From: Verrucomicrobiota bacterium
GTDB lineage: Bacteria > Verrucomicrobiota > Verrucomicrobiia > Opitutales > Opitutaceae
Direction of reading: 5' to 3'
Assembly: GCA_023446735.1 (NCBI GenBank)
Contig: JAEXPQ010000114.1
Span: 1-16,640, forward strand
DNA length: 16,640 nt
Each line of letters starts with the position of its first letter. The first letter of the stretch is position 1. Under the pieces are notes generated by a model. The model worked only from the letters and a program-made list of their open reading frames with translations, was not told the origin of the DNA and did not search any database. This document shows positions 7,000 to 13,761 of this stretch, in pieces. A program made the position numbers and the translations under genes.

Positions 7000-8031
7000 T
7001 CAGTCGGTGCCGTAGAGGAGGTTGTGGCTGATGGCCTGCACGCCGACGATCGCGGCGGCGCCGAAGACATCGTGGGCGCTCGAGCCGCGGCTGATCTCGG
7101 CGGCGGGGCGGGAAAGGCCGGTGACGATCTGGCCGAAGGTGTTGGCGCCGGCGAGGACCTGCACGAGCTTGAAGGCGATGTTGCCCGAGTTCAGGTCGGG
7201 GAAGATCAGGACGTTGGCGCGGCCGCCCACGCCGCCGGCGACACCCTTGGCCTCCGCCGTGCGCGGGTCGAGGGCGGCGTCGACCTGCATCTCCCCGTCG
7301 ATCTCGATGGCGAACTTCTGTTCGGGGATCTTGGCGCGGGCCAGTTCGGTGGCGCGGCGCATCTTGATCACGGAGGGGTGGGTCGAGCTCCCGTGGCTCG
7401 AATAGCTGAGGAAGGCGACGCGCGGGGTGTCGTTGGTGAGATGGTGGGCGATACGCGCCGCGGTGATGCCGATGTCGGCGAGCTGCTCGGCGGTGGGATC
7501 GGGAATGACGCCGCAGTCGCCGAGGAAGAGGGAGCCGTCGAGGCCGACTTTGTTCTCGTCGAAATCGAGCACCATGATCGAGGAGGCGGTGTTCACCCCC
7601 TCCTGCCGGGGAAGAATCTGGAACAGCGGGCGCAGCGCGCTGGAAGCGGAGACGGTGGCGCCGCCGATGAGCGCATCGGCCTGGGCGGTGGCAAGCATCA
7701 TCGTGGCGTAGTAGCCGGGATCGGTCATCGCGGCGCGGGCGTCGGCCGGGAGCAGGCCGCGGTTCTTGCGGAGTTCGAGGTAGCGTTCCGCAAACTCTTC
7801 CAAGTCCGTCGCGCGGGCGGGCTCGATCAGCCGGATGCCCTGAAGCGACACGTCGAGACGCTGGGCGGCGCTTTTGATGACCGCGCGTTCGCCCAGAAGA
7901 ATCGGGGCGCCCATGCGCCGGGTGACGATCTGGCGGGCCGCCTGGAGCACGCGCGGGTCGGCCCCTTCCGGAAACACGAAGCGTTTCGGATGGCGCTGGA
8001 GTTTTTCGACGAGCCGGGGAATGAGCGGCAT
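7000..8031 (-). CDS. pta: phosphate acetyl/acyltransferase, stand-alone catalytic domain
   Basis: A 343-residue PTA_PTB-family enzyme that interconverts acetyl-CoA plus phosphate with acetyl phosphate plus CoA in the cytoplasm. Diagnostic segments are RFVFPEGADPRVLQAA (17-32), DALIGGATVSAS (119-130), LDGSLFLGDCGVIPDPTAEQ (164-183), VAFLSYSSHGS (205-215), and the C-terminal GQIVTGLSRPAAEISRG with SSAHDVFGAAAIVGVQA. Length fits the short, catalytic-only form (about 330 residues). The SRPAAEISRG version differs from the usual QGLxKPVNDLSRG, so a related acyl group cannot be excluded. The DRTGG partner follows 126 bp downstream. No acetate kinase gene is in the window. The ATG at 8031 lacks a Shine-Dalgarno site; the frame is open far upstream into the opposite reading of the CsgG-like gene, but that part is not protein-like. 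Confidence 0.9.
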   Translation of the reverse strand: MPLIPRLVEKLQRHPKRFVFPEGADPRVLQAARQIVTRRMGAPILLGERAVIKSAAQRLDVSLQGIRLIEPARATDLEEFAERYLELRKNRGLLPADARAAMTDPGYYATMMLATAQADALIGGATVSASSALRPLFQILPRQEGVNTASSIMVLDFDENKVGLDGSLFLGDCGVIPDPTAEQLADIGITAARIAHHLTNDTPRVAFLSYSSHGSSTHPSVIKMRRATELARAKIPEQKFAIEIDGEMQVDAALDPRTAEAKGVAGGVGGRANVLIFPDLNSGNIAFKLVQVLAGANTFGQIVTGLSRPAAEISRGSSAHDVFGAAAIVGVQAISHNLLYGTD

Positions 8032-8114
8032 GGGTAGACGGGGCGGACGATGCCGGGCCGGGAAACGGCGGTCAATGTCCGGAGCGGCGTTTTCGGGCGC
8101 GAGGCGGGCGGCGC

Positions 8115-8144
8115 AAAAAAAGCCCGCCCCCGGCGGGGGCGGGC
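8115..8144 (-). terminator. intrinsic terminator of the CsgG-like gene
   Basis: A perfect 10-bp stem (GCCCGCCCCC 8122-8131 with GGGGGCGGGC 8135-8144) has a 3-base loop. Seven A residues at 8115-8121 give a T tract on the minus strand. It begins 15 bp after the stop codon of the CsgG-like gene and separates it from pta. Confidence 0.92.
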
Positions 8145-8159
8145 GCGGAGAGAGCGGGG

Positions 8160-9140
8160 TTATTTCAAGACCACGGCGTCGCCCCGTTCGGGCATGTCGC
8201 CGCTCACGAGTTTGCAGGAGGAGGTCTTCTCCTTGGTGCCGACCACTTCGATCATGCCGAGGGTCTCGCCGTCGCTGGTGCCGAGGATCTCGCCGGTGTC
8301 GGGGTCGACGAGGGTTTCCCCTTTGCGGCGGATGGCGAAGGTCTGTCCGGATCGGATACCGTAGTTCTCGCCGAGATTGATGATGATGGCCTGCTCCGAG
8401 GCGAGGACCACGTTGCCCTCGATCGGGTAGGACTCCATCTTGGAGGCGATGAACTTCACGGCCTGGTTGATGCAGTCCTGCGCCGCTTCGCCGATGGGGG
8501 TCTTGGCGAAGGTGCCGAGCTCGCCGCCCCACCGGCTCTCGCTGTAGCCCAGGCTCAGGCCCGACTTGCCGGCGGTACCGCGAATCCGCTCGCTGGCGAC
8601 GACTTCGCTGGTGGTCGTGTCGACCAGTTTCACGACGAGCACGATGCTCGACTTGGTCGCCGAGCCGCCGATGGAGAAGCCCTTGATGCGCACCGCGCCC
8701 GAATCGCCGGAGGTGTTGGACGAGACCTCGGTGATGAGCGCGGTGGCGAGGTAGCGGGCGCTGCGGATCTTGCCGGTCTGGGCGACCCCGCTCGACTTGG
8801 ACGCGCGATTGCTGCTCTGGAGATCCTGCTCGTTCATCACCGCGTCGATGTTGCCGCGCTCGACGATCACGAAACGGTTGGTCGCGAAGAGGGCGGATTC
8901 GAGCATCGCGCGCATGTTGGCGCTGGCGCCGTCGTCGAAGCGACAGCCCGAGGCTACTTCGAAGTCGACCACGCCGATCGGGTGCTTGATGCCGCTGTAG
9001 GCGCCCATCTGGCTGCCCTTGGTGTCGTCCTTCGGGCGCGTGGCTGTGCTGGGCTTCAGGAGGGCGCTGCCGACATCGGCATGGGCGAGGGCGGCGAGGA
9101 CGGTGAGCGAGAGGAGCGCGGCGGTGGTTTTTCGTTTCAT
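8160..9140 (-). CDS. exported CsgG-like protein with FlgT-like C-terminal part
   Basis: A 326-residue secreted protein. The N-terminus MKRKTTAALLSLTVLAALAHA is a typical Sec signal peptide with cleavage expected after Ala21 (AHA|DV). There is no lipobox Cys, so unlike curli CsgG it is not an obvious lipoprotein. The middle part is CsgG-like: IGVVDFEVASG, then RFVIVERGNIDAVMNEQDLQ, ARYLATALITEVS, IVLVVKLVDTTTSEVVAS and a C-terminal helix with CINQAVKFIASKM. The last 80 residues (NLGENYGIRSGQTFAIRRKG ... GMIEVVGTK) resemble the FlgT C-terminal domain of secreted/periplasmic proteins. CsgG relatives form outer-membrane pores or serve as periplasmic assembly factors. No csgA/B/E/F or flagellar genes are nearby, so its role is unknown. 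It is divergent from murJ, and followed by its own terminator. Confidence 0.82.
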   Translation of the reverse strand: MKRKTTAALLSLTVLAALAHADVGSALLKPSTATRPKDDTKGSQMGAYSGIKHPIGVVDFEVASGCRFDDGASANMRAMLESALFATNRFVIVERGNIDAVMNEQDLQSSNRASKSSGVAQTGKIRSARYLATALITEVSSNTSGDSGAVRIKGFSIGGSATKSSIVLVVKLVDTTTSEVVASERIRGTAGKSGLSLGYSESRWGGELGTFAKTPIGEAAQDCINQAVKFIASKMESYPIEGNVVLASEQAIIINLGENYGIRSGQTFAIRRKGETLVDPDTGEILGTSDGETLGMIEVVGTKEKTSSCKLVSGDMPERGDAVVLK

Positions 9141-9382
9141 GGGACGGGCGGGTTGGACGGGAAAATACGCGACGGTGGATACGGCGGGCGGGCGGGGGAG
9201 GCAAGCCGTTTGGGGACGGGCGGACCGGCGCCTCGACGGCTCCCCGAGCGGGCGGTTGTCGCGCAAGGAGAACCACGGCGGGGGATTGGAACCGGCGCGG
9301 CCGGCCGGGCGCCGCCCTGGAGGGCTTTCCGGTAATGGTCTTGCGCCCCGCGGGCGACGGCGGGGAGAACGATGGCCCTCAC

Positions 9383-10981
9383 ATGTCGAAGAATCTCGAA
9401 CGCATCGGCTTGGTCGCCGGCATGACCATGGTTTCGCGGGTGCTCGGCCTGGTGCGCGACATGCTGACGGCGGCGGTCTTCGGCACCTCGGCGCTGGCGA
9501 GCGCGTTCTACACGGCATTCACGCTGCCGAATCTCTTCCGGCGTTTGTTGGGCGAAGGCGCACTCACGGCGGCCTTCGTGCCGACGCTCAACGAGGAGCT
9601 GGCGCGGCGCCAGCGGGCCGGCGCTTTTGCCTTGGTGAGCCAGGTGGCGAGCTGGCTGCTGGTCGTGACGGTTGCGGTCGTTGCGGTCGCGATGGCGATC
9701 CTCGGGGCGGGCTGGTGGGAAGGCTGGGCGACGGGACTCGGGGCCGCGCCGGAGACGATCGCCCGTTGGCGGCTCGGCGCGGAGCTCGCGGTGTGGCTTT
9801 TCCCCTACATGGTCTTCGTCTGTCTGGCGGCGGCGTTCAGCGCGGCGTTGCAGACGCTGGAGCGGTTTCTCGAGCCGGCGCTGTCGCCGATCTGGCTGAA
9901 TCTGGCGATGATCGCGGCGCTGGTGGGCGGAGCCTGGGGCGGCTGGGCGGACGACGGCGACGGCCGTATCCGCTGGTTGTGTGCCGGCGTGCTGGTGGGC
10001 GGGTTTTTCCAGATGGCGGTGCCCGCGGCGGCGCTGATGCGGGAGGGATGGCGGCCGCGGCTGGACCTGCGGCGCAGCGAGCAGGTGCGCGCGATCGTGG
10101 CGTTGATGGCGCCGACGGTCGTGGGCTCGGCGGTCTATCTGATCAATCTGTCGTTGGTCCGTTTCGTCGGTTTGTCGCTCAACGATGCGGCGGTGACGCT
10201 CCTGAACATGGCGACGCGGCTGATGGAACTGCCGATCGGGGTGTTCGCGGTGGCGGTGTCGACGGTGGTGTTCCCGCTGATCTCGCGACAGGCGGCGCAA
10301 GGGGACTGGGGGGCGTTCGCGGCCTCGTATCGACGGGGCATGCGGTTGATCTTCGCGGTCAACATCCCGGCGGCGGCGGGGCTCGTGCTGCTGGCCGAGC
10401 CGATCATCCGCCTGCTGTTCCAGCGCGGGGCTTTCCAGGCCGCGGATACGGGAGCGATGGTGCCGGTGTTGGCGGTGTTCGCGGCCGGGCTGCCGTTTTT
10501 CTCGTTCGTGAATCTCGTGCTGCGCGCCTTCTACGCCCGCAAGGATACGCGCACGCCGGTGCGGGCGGCGCTGCTGAGCTTCGTCGTGAACATCGCGTTG
10601 GGCTTGCTGCTGATGGGGCCGCTCTCGACCGTCGGGCTGGCGCTGGCCAGCAACCTGGCGGTCGTGGCGCAGGCCTGGTTCCTGCAGACGCGGTTGGCGC
10701 GGACCGACCGGGCGCTGGCGTTCCACCATCTCTGGCGCGACCTGCTCAAGATCGCGGCCGGCGTGGCGGCGATGGCTGTCTCGGTGTGGGGCGGGCGCGT
10801 CGTGCTCGAGGCCTTCATGCCCGCCGCGCGCTGGCGGGACATCGTTGTGCTCGCGGCGGGGATTCCGGCGGGCGCGGGCGTCTACGCGACGGTGTTGTGG
10901 GTGCTGCGAATCGAAGGCCGCGACGAGCTTTCCGCGATCGTCGGTCGCTTCCTGGCGCGGCTGGGGCTGCGCCGGAGCTGA
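9383..10981 (+). CDS. murJ: lipid II flippase MurJ
   Basis: A 532-residue polytopic membrane protein of the MVF/MurJ family, which moves lipid II from the inner to the outer leaflet for peptidoglycan synthesis. The N-terminus GMTMVSRVLGLVRDMLTAAV, with TLPNLFRRLLGEGALTAAFVP (53-60 region), is the family signature. Arg19, Arg25 and Arg53 correspond to the functionally important E. coli Arg18, Arg24 and Arg52. Later segments fit: RLMELPIGVFAVAVSTVVFPLIS and AFYARKDTRTPV. About 14 hydrophobic helices are visible. By eye alignment Ser40 takes the place of E. coli Asp39. The ATG at 9383 starts exactly where family members start; GGGGAG at 9362-9367 is rather far (15 bp). An ATG at 9372 is out of frame. 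It is a single gene, divergent from the CsgG-like gene and convergent with rpmB. Confidence 0.95.
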   Translation: MSKNLERIGLVAGMTMVSRVLGLVRDMLTAAVFGTSALASAFYTAFTLPNLFRRLLGEGALTAAFVPTLNEELARRQRAGAFALVSQVASWLLVVTVAVVAVAMAILGAGWWEGWATGLGAAPETIARWRLGAELAVWLFPYMVFVCLAAAFSAALQTLERFLEPALSPIWLNLAMIAALVGGAWGGWADDGDGRIRWLCAGVLVGGFFQMAVPAAALMREGWRPRLDLRRSEQVRAIVALMAPTVVGSAVYLINLSLVRFVGLSLNDAAVTLLNMATRLMELPIGVFAVAVSTVVFPLISRQAAQGDWGAFAASYRRGMRLIFAVNIPAAAGLVLLAEPIIRLLFQRGAFQAADTGAMVPVLAVFAAGLPFFSFVNLVLRAFYARKDTRTPVRAALLSFVVNIALGLLLMGPLSTVGLALASNLAVVAQAWFLQTRLARTDRALAFHHLWRDLLKIAAGVAAMAVSVWGGRVVLEAFMPAARWRDIVVLAAGIPAGAGVYATVLWVLRIEGRDELSAIVGRFLARLGLRRS

Positions 10982-10999
10982 TCCCTATTCCGATACCCG

Positions 11000-11043
11000 A
11001 AAAAAATGTGCCCCCGAGGGCGCTAAGCGCTCGCTCGGGGGCA
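11000..11043 (-). terminator. intrinsic terminator of rpmB
   Basis: A 10-bp outer stem (TGCCCCCGAG 11009-11018 with CTCGGGGGCA 11034-11043) contains a second small hairpin (GCGC TAA GCGC, 11020-11030). Seven A residues at 11000-11006 form the T tract on the minus strand. It begins 29 bp after the rpmB stop. On the plus strand there is no T tract after the stem, so its value for the convergent murJ is doubtful. Confidence 0.88.
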
Positions 11044-11072
11044 GGCGGGTGGATGGGAGACCTGAAAAGTGG

Positions 11073-11303
11073 TCAGGCTTTCTGGATTTTGCCAGCTTTA
11101 ATTGCCTTCACGGACACCAAAATGCGTTTCACCGAGCCGTCGGGCAGGCGGACGCGGACCTTCTGAAGGTTCGGCTTGAACCAACGCTTGGTGATGGCGG
11201 TGACGTGCGTGCCGATGCCGCCGCTCTTTTTGGACTGACCCTTACGGTGGATGATGCTTCCCCGGGAGGGACGCTTGCCTGTGATCGCGCAGATTCGAGC
11301 CAT
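11073..11303 (-). CDS. rpmB: 50S ribosomal protein L28
   Basis: A 76-residue L28, a component of the large ribosomal subunit. The sequence MARICAITGKRPSRGSIIHR, with ITKRWFKPNLQKVRVRL, is diagnostic (the TGK-P-G and F-PNLQ signatures), and the length is typical. The C-terminus ends in a basic KAIKAGKIQKA. There is no rpmG (L33) partner next to it, although the two often pair. The ATG at 11303 is fixed by the MARIC start; the open frame continues 23 codons upstream without similarity. No Shine-Dalgarno site is visible in CTTTAATCACTTTCACC before the ATG. It is divergent from the ACP-dehydratase gene over a 167-bp gap and has its own terminator, so it is probably monocistronic. Confidence 0.97.
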   Translation of the reverse strand: MARICAITGKRPSRGSIIHRKGQSKKSGGIGTHVTAITKRWFKPNLQKVRVRLPDGSVKRILVSVKAIKAGKIQKA

Positions 11304-11470
11304 GGTGAAAGTGATTAAAGGGCCGAGAGCATCCGGCGGGGAGAGGGCATGGCAAGAGCTTTTTTGAAACATCGGAGACGATGGTGCCGATTCCCGAACT
11401 GACGCTTCGCCGCGACGACGAGAATTAGGATTTGCGCCGGTTTGCTCCGCGGCTGTTCCTTGCTGCGCAA

Positions 11471-12358
11471 ATGTCCGACACAGTTACTTCACCGGTTCCG
11501 GCGACCCCGGGGCTGACCCCGGCCGACGAAGCGGTTCTGCGCGAGGCGCTCAAACGTTGTTCGCCGGCCACCTTGGATGCGGCGTTGGCCTACCGGCGCA
11601 CGGGCGACGTCACGGCGATTCCCACCGTCGTGCTCGGTGTGATCGAGCGTTTCGTCGACCCGGAGCATCGTCCGCGTCTCAAGACGGTCGACACGTCCTT
11701 GCGGATCGTCGAGGATCTCGGCGTCGATTCGCTCACGATGATGGAGGTCGTGATGCTGGTGGAGGAGAGCCTCAAGATCTCGATCAAGAACGAGGAGCTC
11801 CGCGATCTCCGCACGATCGGGGATATCAACGCCTTCATCGAGGCCCGGGTGAGCGGCCGCGTGGCGGTGCCGGCGCGCCACTTCCCGATCGAGGCCGTGG
11901 CGGAGGCGATGCCGATGCAGCCGCCGTTCCTTTTCATCCAGGAAGCTTCGGTCAGTCCCGCTGGTGCGAGCGGCCGTTATCAGGTGGCGGGCACGGAGTT
12001 CTTCCTCCAGGGCCACTTCAAGGGCAACCCGGTCCTGCCGGCCTCGATCATGCTCGAGGCGCTGGGGCAGCTCGCGGTGCTGTTCCTGCTTCGGAGCGAG
12101 TCACCCGACTTGGAGCGGGCGGTCGATCCTGCAGCGGTCTTCTTCACCGGCTGCGAAGGCGTGCGTTGCCACCGTGTGGTCAAGCCCGGCGAGGTGCTAT
12201 CCCTCTCGGTCCGGCCGAAGCGCGTCCGCGCGCCGCTGGCGACGTTCGAGGGCACGGTGAAGGTCGAGGGCGAGAAGGCGGCGTTCGCCGACGAGATCAC
12301 GCTGACCTTCGGCTACGTGGGCCAGGCGGCGGCTCCGGCGACGGCCCCCGTGGTCTGA
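11471..12358 (+). CDS. acyl carrier protein fused to FabZ-like hot-dog dehydratase
   Basis: A 295-residue two-domain protein. Residues about 50-127 form an acyl carrier protein: EDLGVDSLTMMEVVMLVEE (81-99), with Ser87 as the phosphopantetheine attachment site. The extra N-terminal 50 residues are helical and unassigned. Residues about 135-285 form a FabA/FabZ-type hot-dog domain: MPMQPPFLFIQEA, then FLQGHFKGNPVLPASIMLEALGQ, with His182 and Glu196 at the same 14-residue spacing as the catalytic His and Glu of FabZ. It therefore probably carries an acyl chain and dehydrates a 3-hydroxyacyl thioester, in fatty-acid or polyketide-like synthesis; PA replaces the usual PG before the Glu helix. The fusion is unusual, because FabZ and AcpP are normally separate. 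The ATG at 11471 has no Shine-Dalgarno site; a TTG at 11432 could add 13 residues. No other lipid gene is adjacent. Confidence 0.88.
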   Translation: MSDTVTSPVPATPGLTPADEAVLREALKRCSPATLDAALAYRRTGDVTAIPTVVLGVIERFVDPEHRPRLKTVDTSLRIVEDLGVDSLTMMEVVMLVEESLKISIKNEELRDLRTIGDINAFIEARVSGRVAVPARHFPIEAVAEAMPMQPPFLFIQEASVSPAGASGRYQVAGTEFFLQGHFKGNPVLPASIMLEALGQLAVLFLLRSESPDLERAVDPAAVFFTGCEGVRCHRVVKPGEVLSLSVRPKRVRAPLATFEGTVKVEGEKAAFADEITLTFGYVGQAAAPATAPVV

Positions 12359-12377
12359 GCGCGGGCGCCGGAAGACG

Positions 12378-12407
12378 AAAAAAGCCGGCACAAGTGCCGG
12401 CTCTTTT
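12378..12407. terminator. bidirectional intrinsic terminator, ACP-dehydratase gene / galM
   Basis: AGCCGGCAC (12383-12391) pairs with GTGCCGGCT (12394-12402). An A tract (12378-12383) precedes it and TTTT (12404-12407) follows, so a T tract can be transcribed in both directions. It lies between two convergent stop codons, 19 bp after one and 24 bp after the other. Confidence 0.92.
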
Positions 12408-12430
12408 CGCGGGTGCCCTCGGCCACCGGC

Positions 12431-13501
12431 TCAGCGGGTGCTGAATCGGTAGACGGTCGCGGTGGAGTAGCGCTGGCCCGGGCGCAGGATCGTGTTCGGG
12501 AACGACGGCTGGTTGGGCGAGTCGGGGAAATGCTGCGACTCGAGGCAGAAGCCGCTGCGCTGAGGGTAGGGCTGGCCGCGCTTGCCGACGAGCGAGCCGT
12601 CAAGGAAGTTGCCGGTGTAGAACTGGAAGCCGGGCTCCTCGGTGAGCATCTCCAGCACGCGGCCGGTCTCGGGCTCGTACACTTCGGCGGCGAGGACCAG
12701 CTTCTGGCCGGCGACCGGATCGACGACGTAGTTATGGTCGTAGCCGTTGCCGAACGCGAGCTGCTGGTCCGGGGCGGCGATGCGGCTGCCGATGTTCTGC
12801 GGCGTGGCGAAGTCGAAGGGGGTGCCGGCGACGGGCGCGAGCTCGCCCGTGGGAATGAGCCCGGCGGTGACCGGCGTCAGGCGCGCGGCGTGGAACTTCG
12901 CCTGGTGGTCGAGGATGGTGCCGCGGCCCTCTCCCTTGAGGTTGAAGTAGGAGTGGTTGGTGAGGTTGACCGGGGTCGCCTTGTCGGTCGTCGCGAAGTA
13001 GTCGATGCGCAGCTCGTTGGCGTCGGTCAGGCGGTATTCGACGGCGACGTCGAGGTTGCCCGGGAAGCCTTCCTCGCCGTCGCGGCTGAGGTAGGTGAGG
13101 CGGAGACCGGCGACGCCGGGTTCGGTGAAAGCCGTGGCGGTCCAGAGGACCTTGTCGAAGCCGAGGTGGCCGCCGTGGAGCGTGCAGGGCTGGCCGGCGG
13201 GGGTGTTGTTGCCCGCCATGACGTAGGTCTTGCCGTCGAGGGTGAAGCGGCAGCCGCCGATGCGGTTGCCGAAGCGGCCGATGATCGCGCCAAAGAAGGG
13301 CGAGCCGGAAACGTAGGGCTCGACGGAGTTGAAGCCGAGCACGACGTCGTCGAGCCGGCCGGCGCGGTCCGGCACGAGCAGGCGCACGACGATGCCGCCG
13401 AAGTCGGTGATCTCGGCGCGGGCGCCGGATCTGTTCTGGAGGACGTGGAGATGGGCTTCGCGGCCGTCGGGAAGGCGACCGAAGGGTTGGCAGGGAATCA
13501 T
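12431..13501 (-). CDS. galM: aldose 1-epimerase (galactose mutarotase)
   Basis: A 356-residue cytoplasmic mutarotase, interconverting alpha and beta anomers of galactose, glucose and related aldoses. Hallmarks are IIGRFGNRIGG, LHGGHLGFDK, the catalytic His183 in NLTNHSYFNL, YDHNYV (Asp255 region), EPGFQFYTGN and the catalytic Glu321 in CLESQHFPDS. Length is normal and no export signal is visible with the ATG at 13501. The open frame extends 22 codons upstream without similarity. No Shine-Dalgarno site is present. It is divergent from a vSGLT-like sugar symporter, which supports a joint role in uptake and metabolism of galactose or glucose. No galK, galT or galE is in the window. Confidence 0.95.
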   Translation of the reverse strand: MIPCQPFGRLPDGREAHLHVLQNRSGARAEITDFGGIVVRLLVPDRAGRLDDVVLGFNSVEPYVSGSPFFGAIIGRFGNRIGGCRFTLDGKTYVMAGNNTPAGQPCTLHGGHLGFDKVLWTATAFTEPGVAGLRLTYLSRDGEEGFPGNLDVAVEYRLTDANELRIDYFATTDKATPVNLTNHSYFNLKGEGRGTILDHQAKFHAARLTPVTAGLIPTGELAPVAGTPFDFATPQNIGSRIAAPDQQLAFGNGYDHNYVVDPVAGQKLVLAAEVYEPETGRVLEMLTEEPGFQFYTGNFLDGSLVGKRGQPYPQRSGFCLESQHFPDSPNQPSFPNTILRPGQRYSTATVYRFSTR

Positions 13502-13545
13502 GGCGCGGAGACGGGGAGAAAGTGCGCGGGAGATACGATACGTCG

Positions 13546-13583
13546 CCGCCGGCCGGTCGAGACGCAAAGGCGCCGGCCGGCGG
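13546..13583. promoter_or_regulatory. 11-bp perfect inverted repeat upstream of galM
   Basis: CCGCCGGCCGG (13546-13556) pairs with CCGGCCGGCGG (13573-13583) across a 16-base loop. It ends 45 bp upstream of the galM start, in the region where the galM leader or promoter should be. It could be an RNA hairpin in the 5' leader or an operator. There is no T tract, so it is not a standard terminator. Being all G and C, part of its symmetry is trivially palindromic. Confidence 0.4.
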
Positions 13584-13646
13584 GTATTCGCGTCTAACGT
13601 TTGAACCGTGGCCTAACTCTTGTGGGTGAGTCTGGATTTTCGCTTT

Positions 13647-13682
13647 GCGCGGATTTGGAGGGATCGGCTTAACCATCCGCGC
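13647..13682. promoter_or_regulatory. 8-bp inverted repeat upstream of the symporter gene
   Basis: GCGCGGAT (13647-13654) pairs with ATCCGCGC (13675-13682), with a 20-base loop containing GGAGGGATC. It lies about 80 bp upstream of the symporter start. A smaller hairpin, TGCGC/GCGCA around TGATG (13691-13705), follows. The octamer CCTAACTC occurs at 13612-13619 and 13723-13730. Together these mark the 260-bp divergent galM/symporter spacer as the most structured intergenic region here; no -35/-10 pair is convincing. Confidence 0.35.
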
Positions 13683-13749
13683 GTCTGGTGTGCGCTGATG
13701 GCGCATCACCGCTTAGCCCCTCCCTAACTCAAACCTCTGCTCCCCCCGC

Positions 13750-13753
13750 GGAG
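13750..13753 (+). promoter_or_regulatory. ribosome binding site of the symporter gene
   Basis: GGAG lies 8 bases before the ATG at 13762. It supports that start and is one of only two clear Shine-Dalgarno sites in this window. Confidence 0.7.
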
Positions 13754-13761
13754 TTCAGCCT

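Noticed and set aside
5689..8037. 782-codon plus-strand open frame opposite the pta genes
   Set aside because: It runs antisense to two clearly recognisable genes, shows no family similarity and consists of Gly/Asp/Glu/Val/His-rich sequence typical of the opposite strand of GC-rich coding DNA.
7000..9276. Reading pta as a 758-codon gene beginning upstream of the CsgG-like gene
   Set aside because: The first 415 codons are out of frame with the CsgG-like gene on the same strand and Arg-rich; the PTA family begins at the ATG at 8031, and a terminator lies in between.
9141..9382. Possible RNA gene or small protein in the CsgG-like/murJ spacer
   Set aside because: Only GC-rich sequence with no stable isolated hairpin and T tract, and no short frame with a start and Shine-Dalgarno site that stands out.
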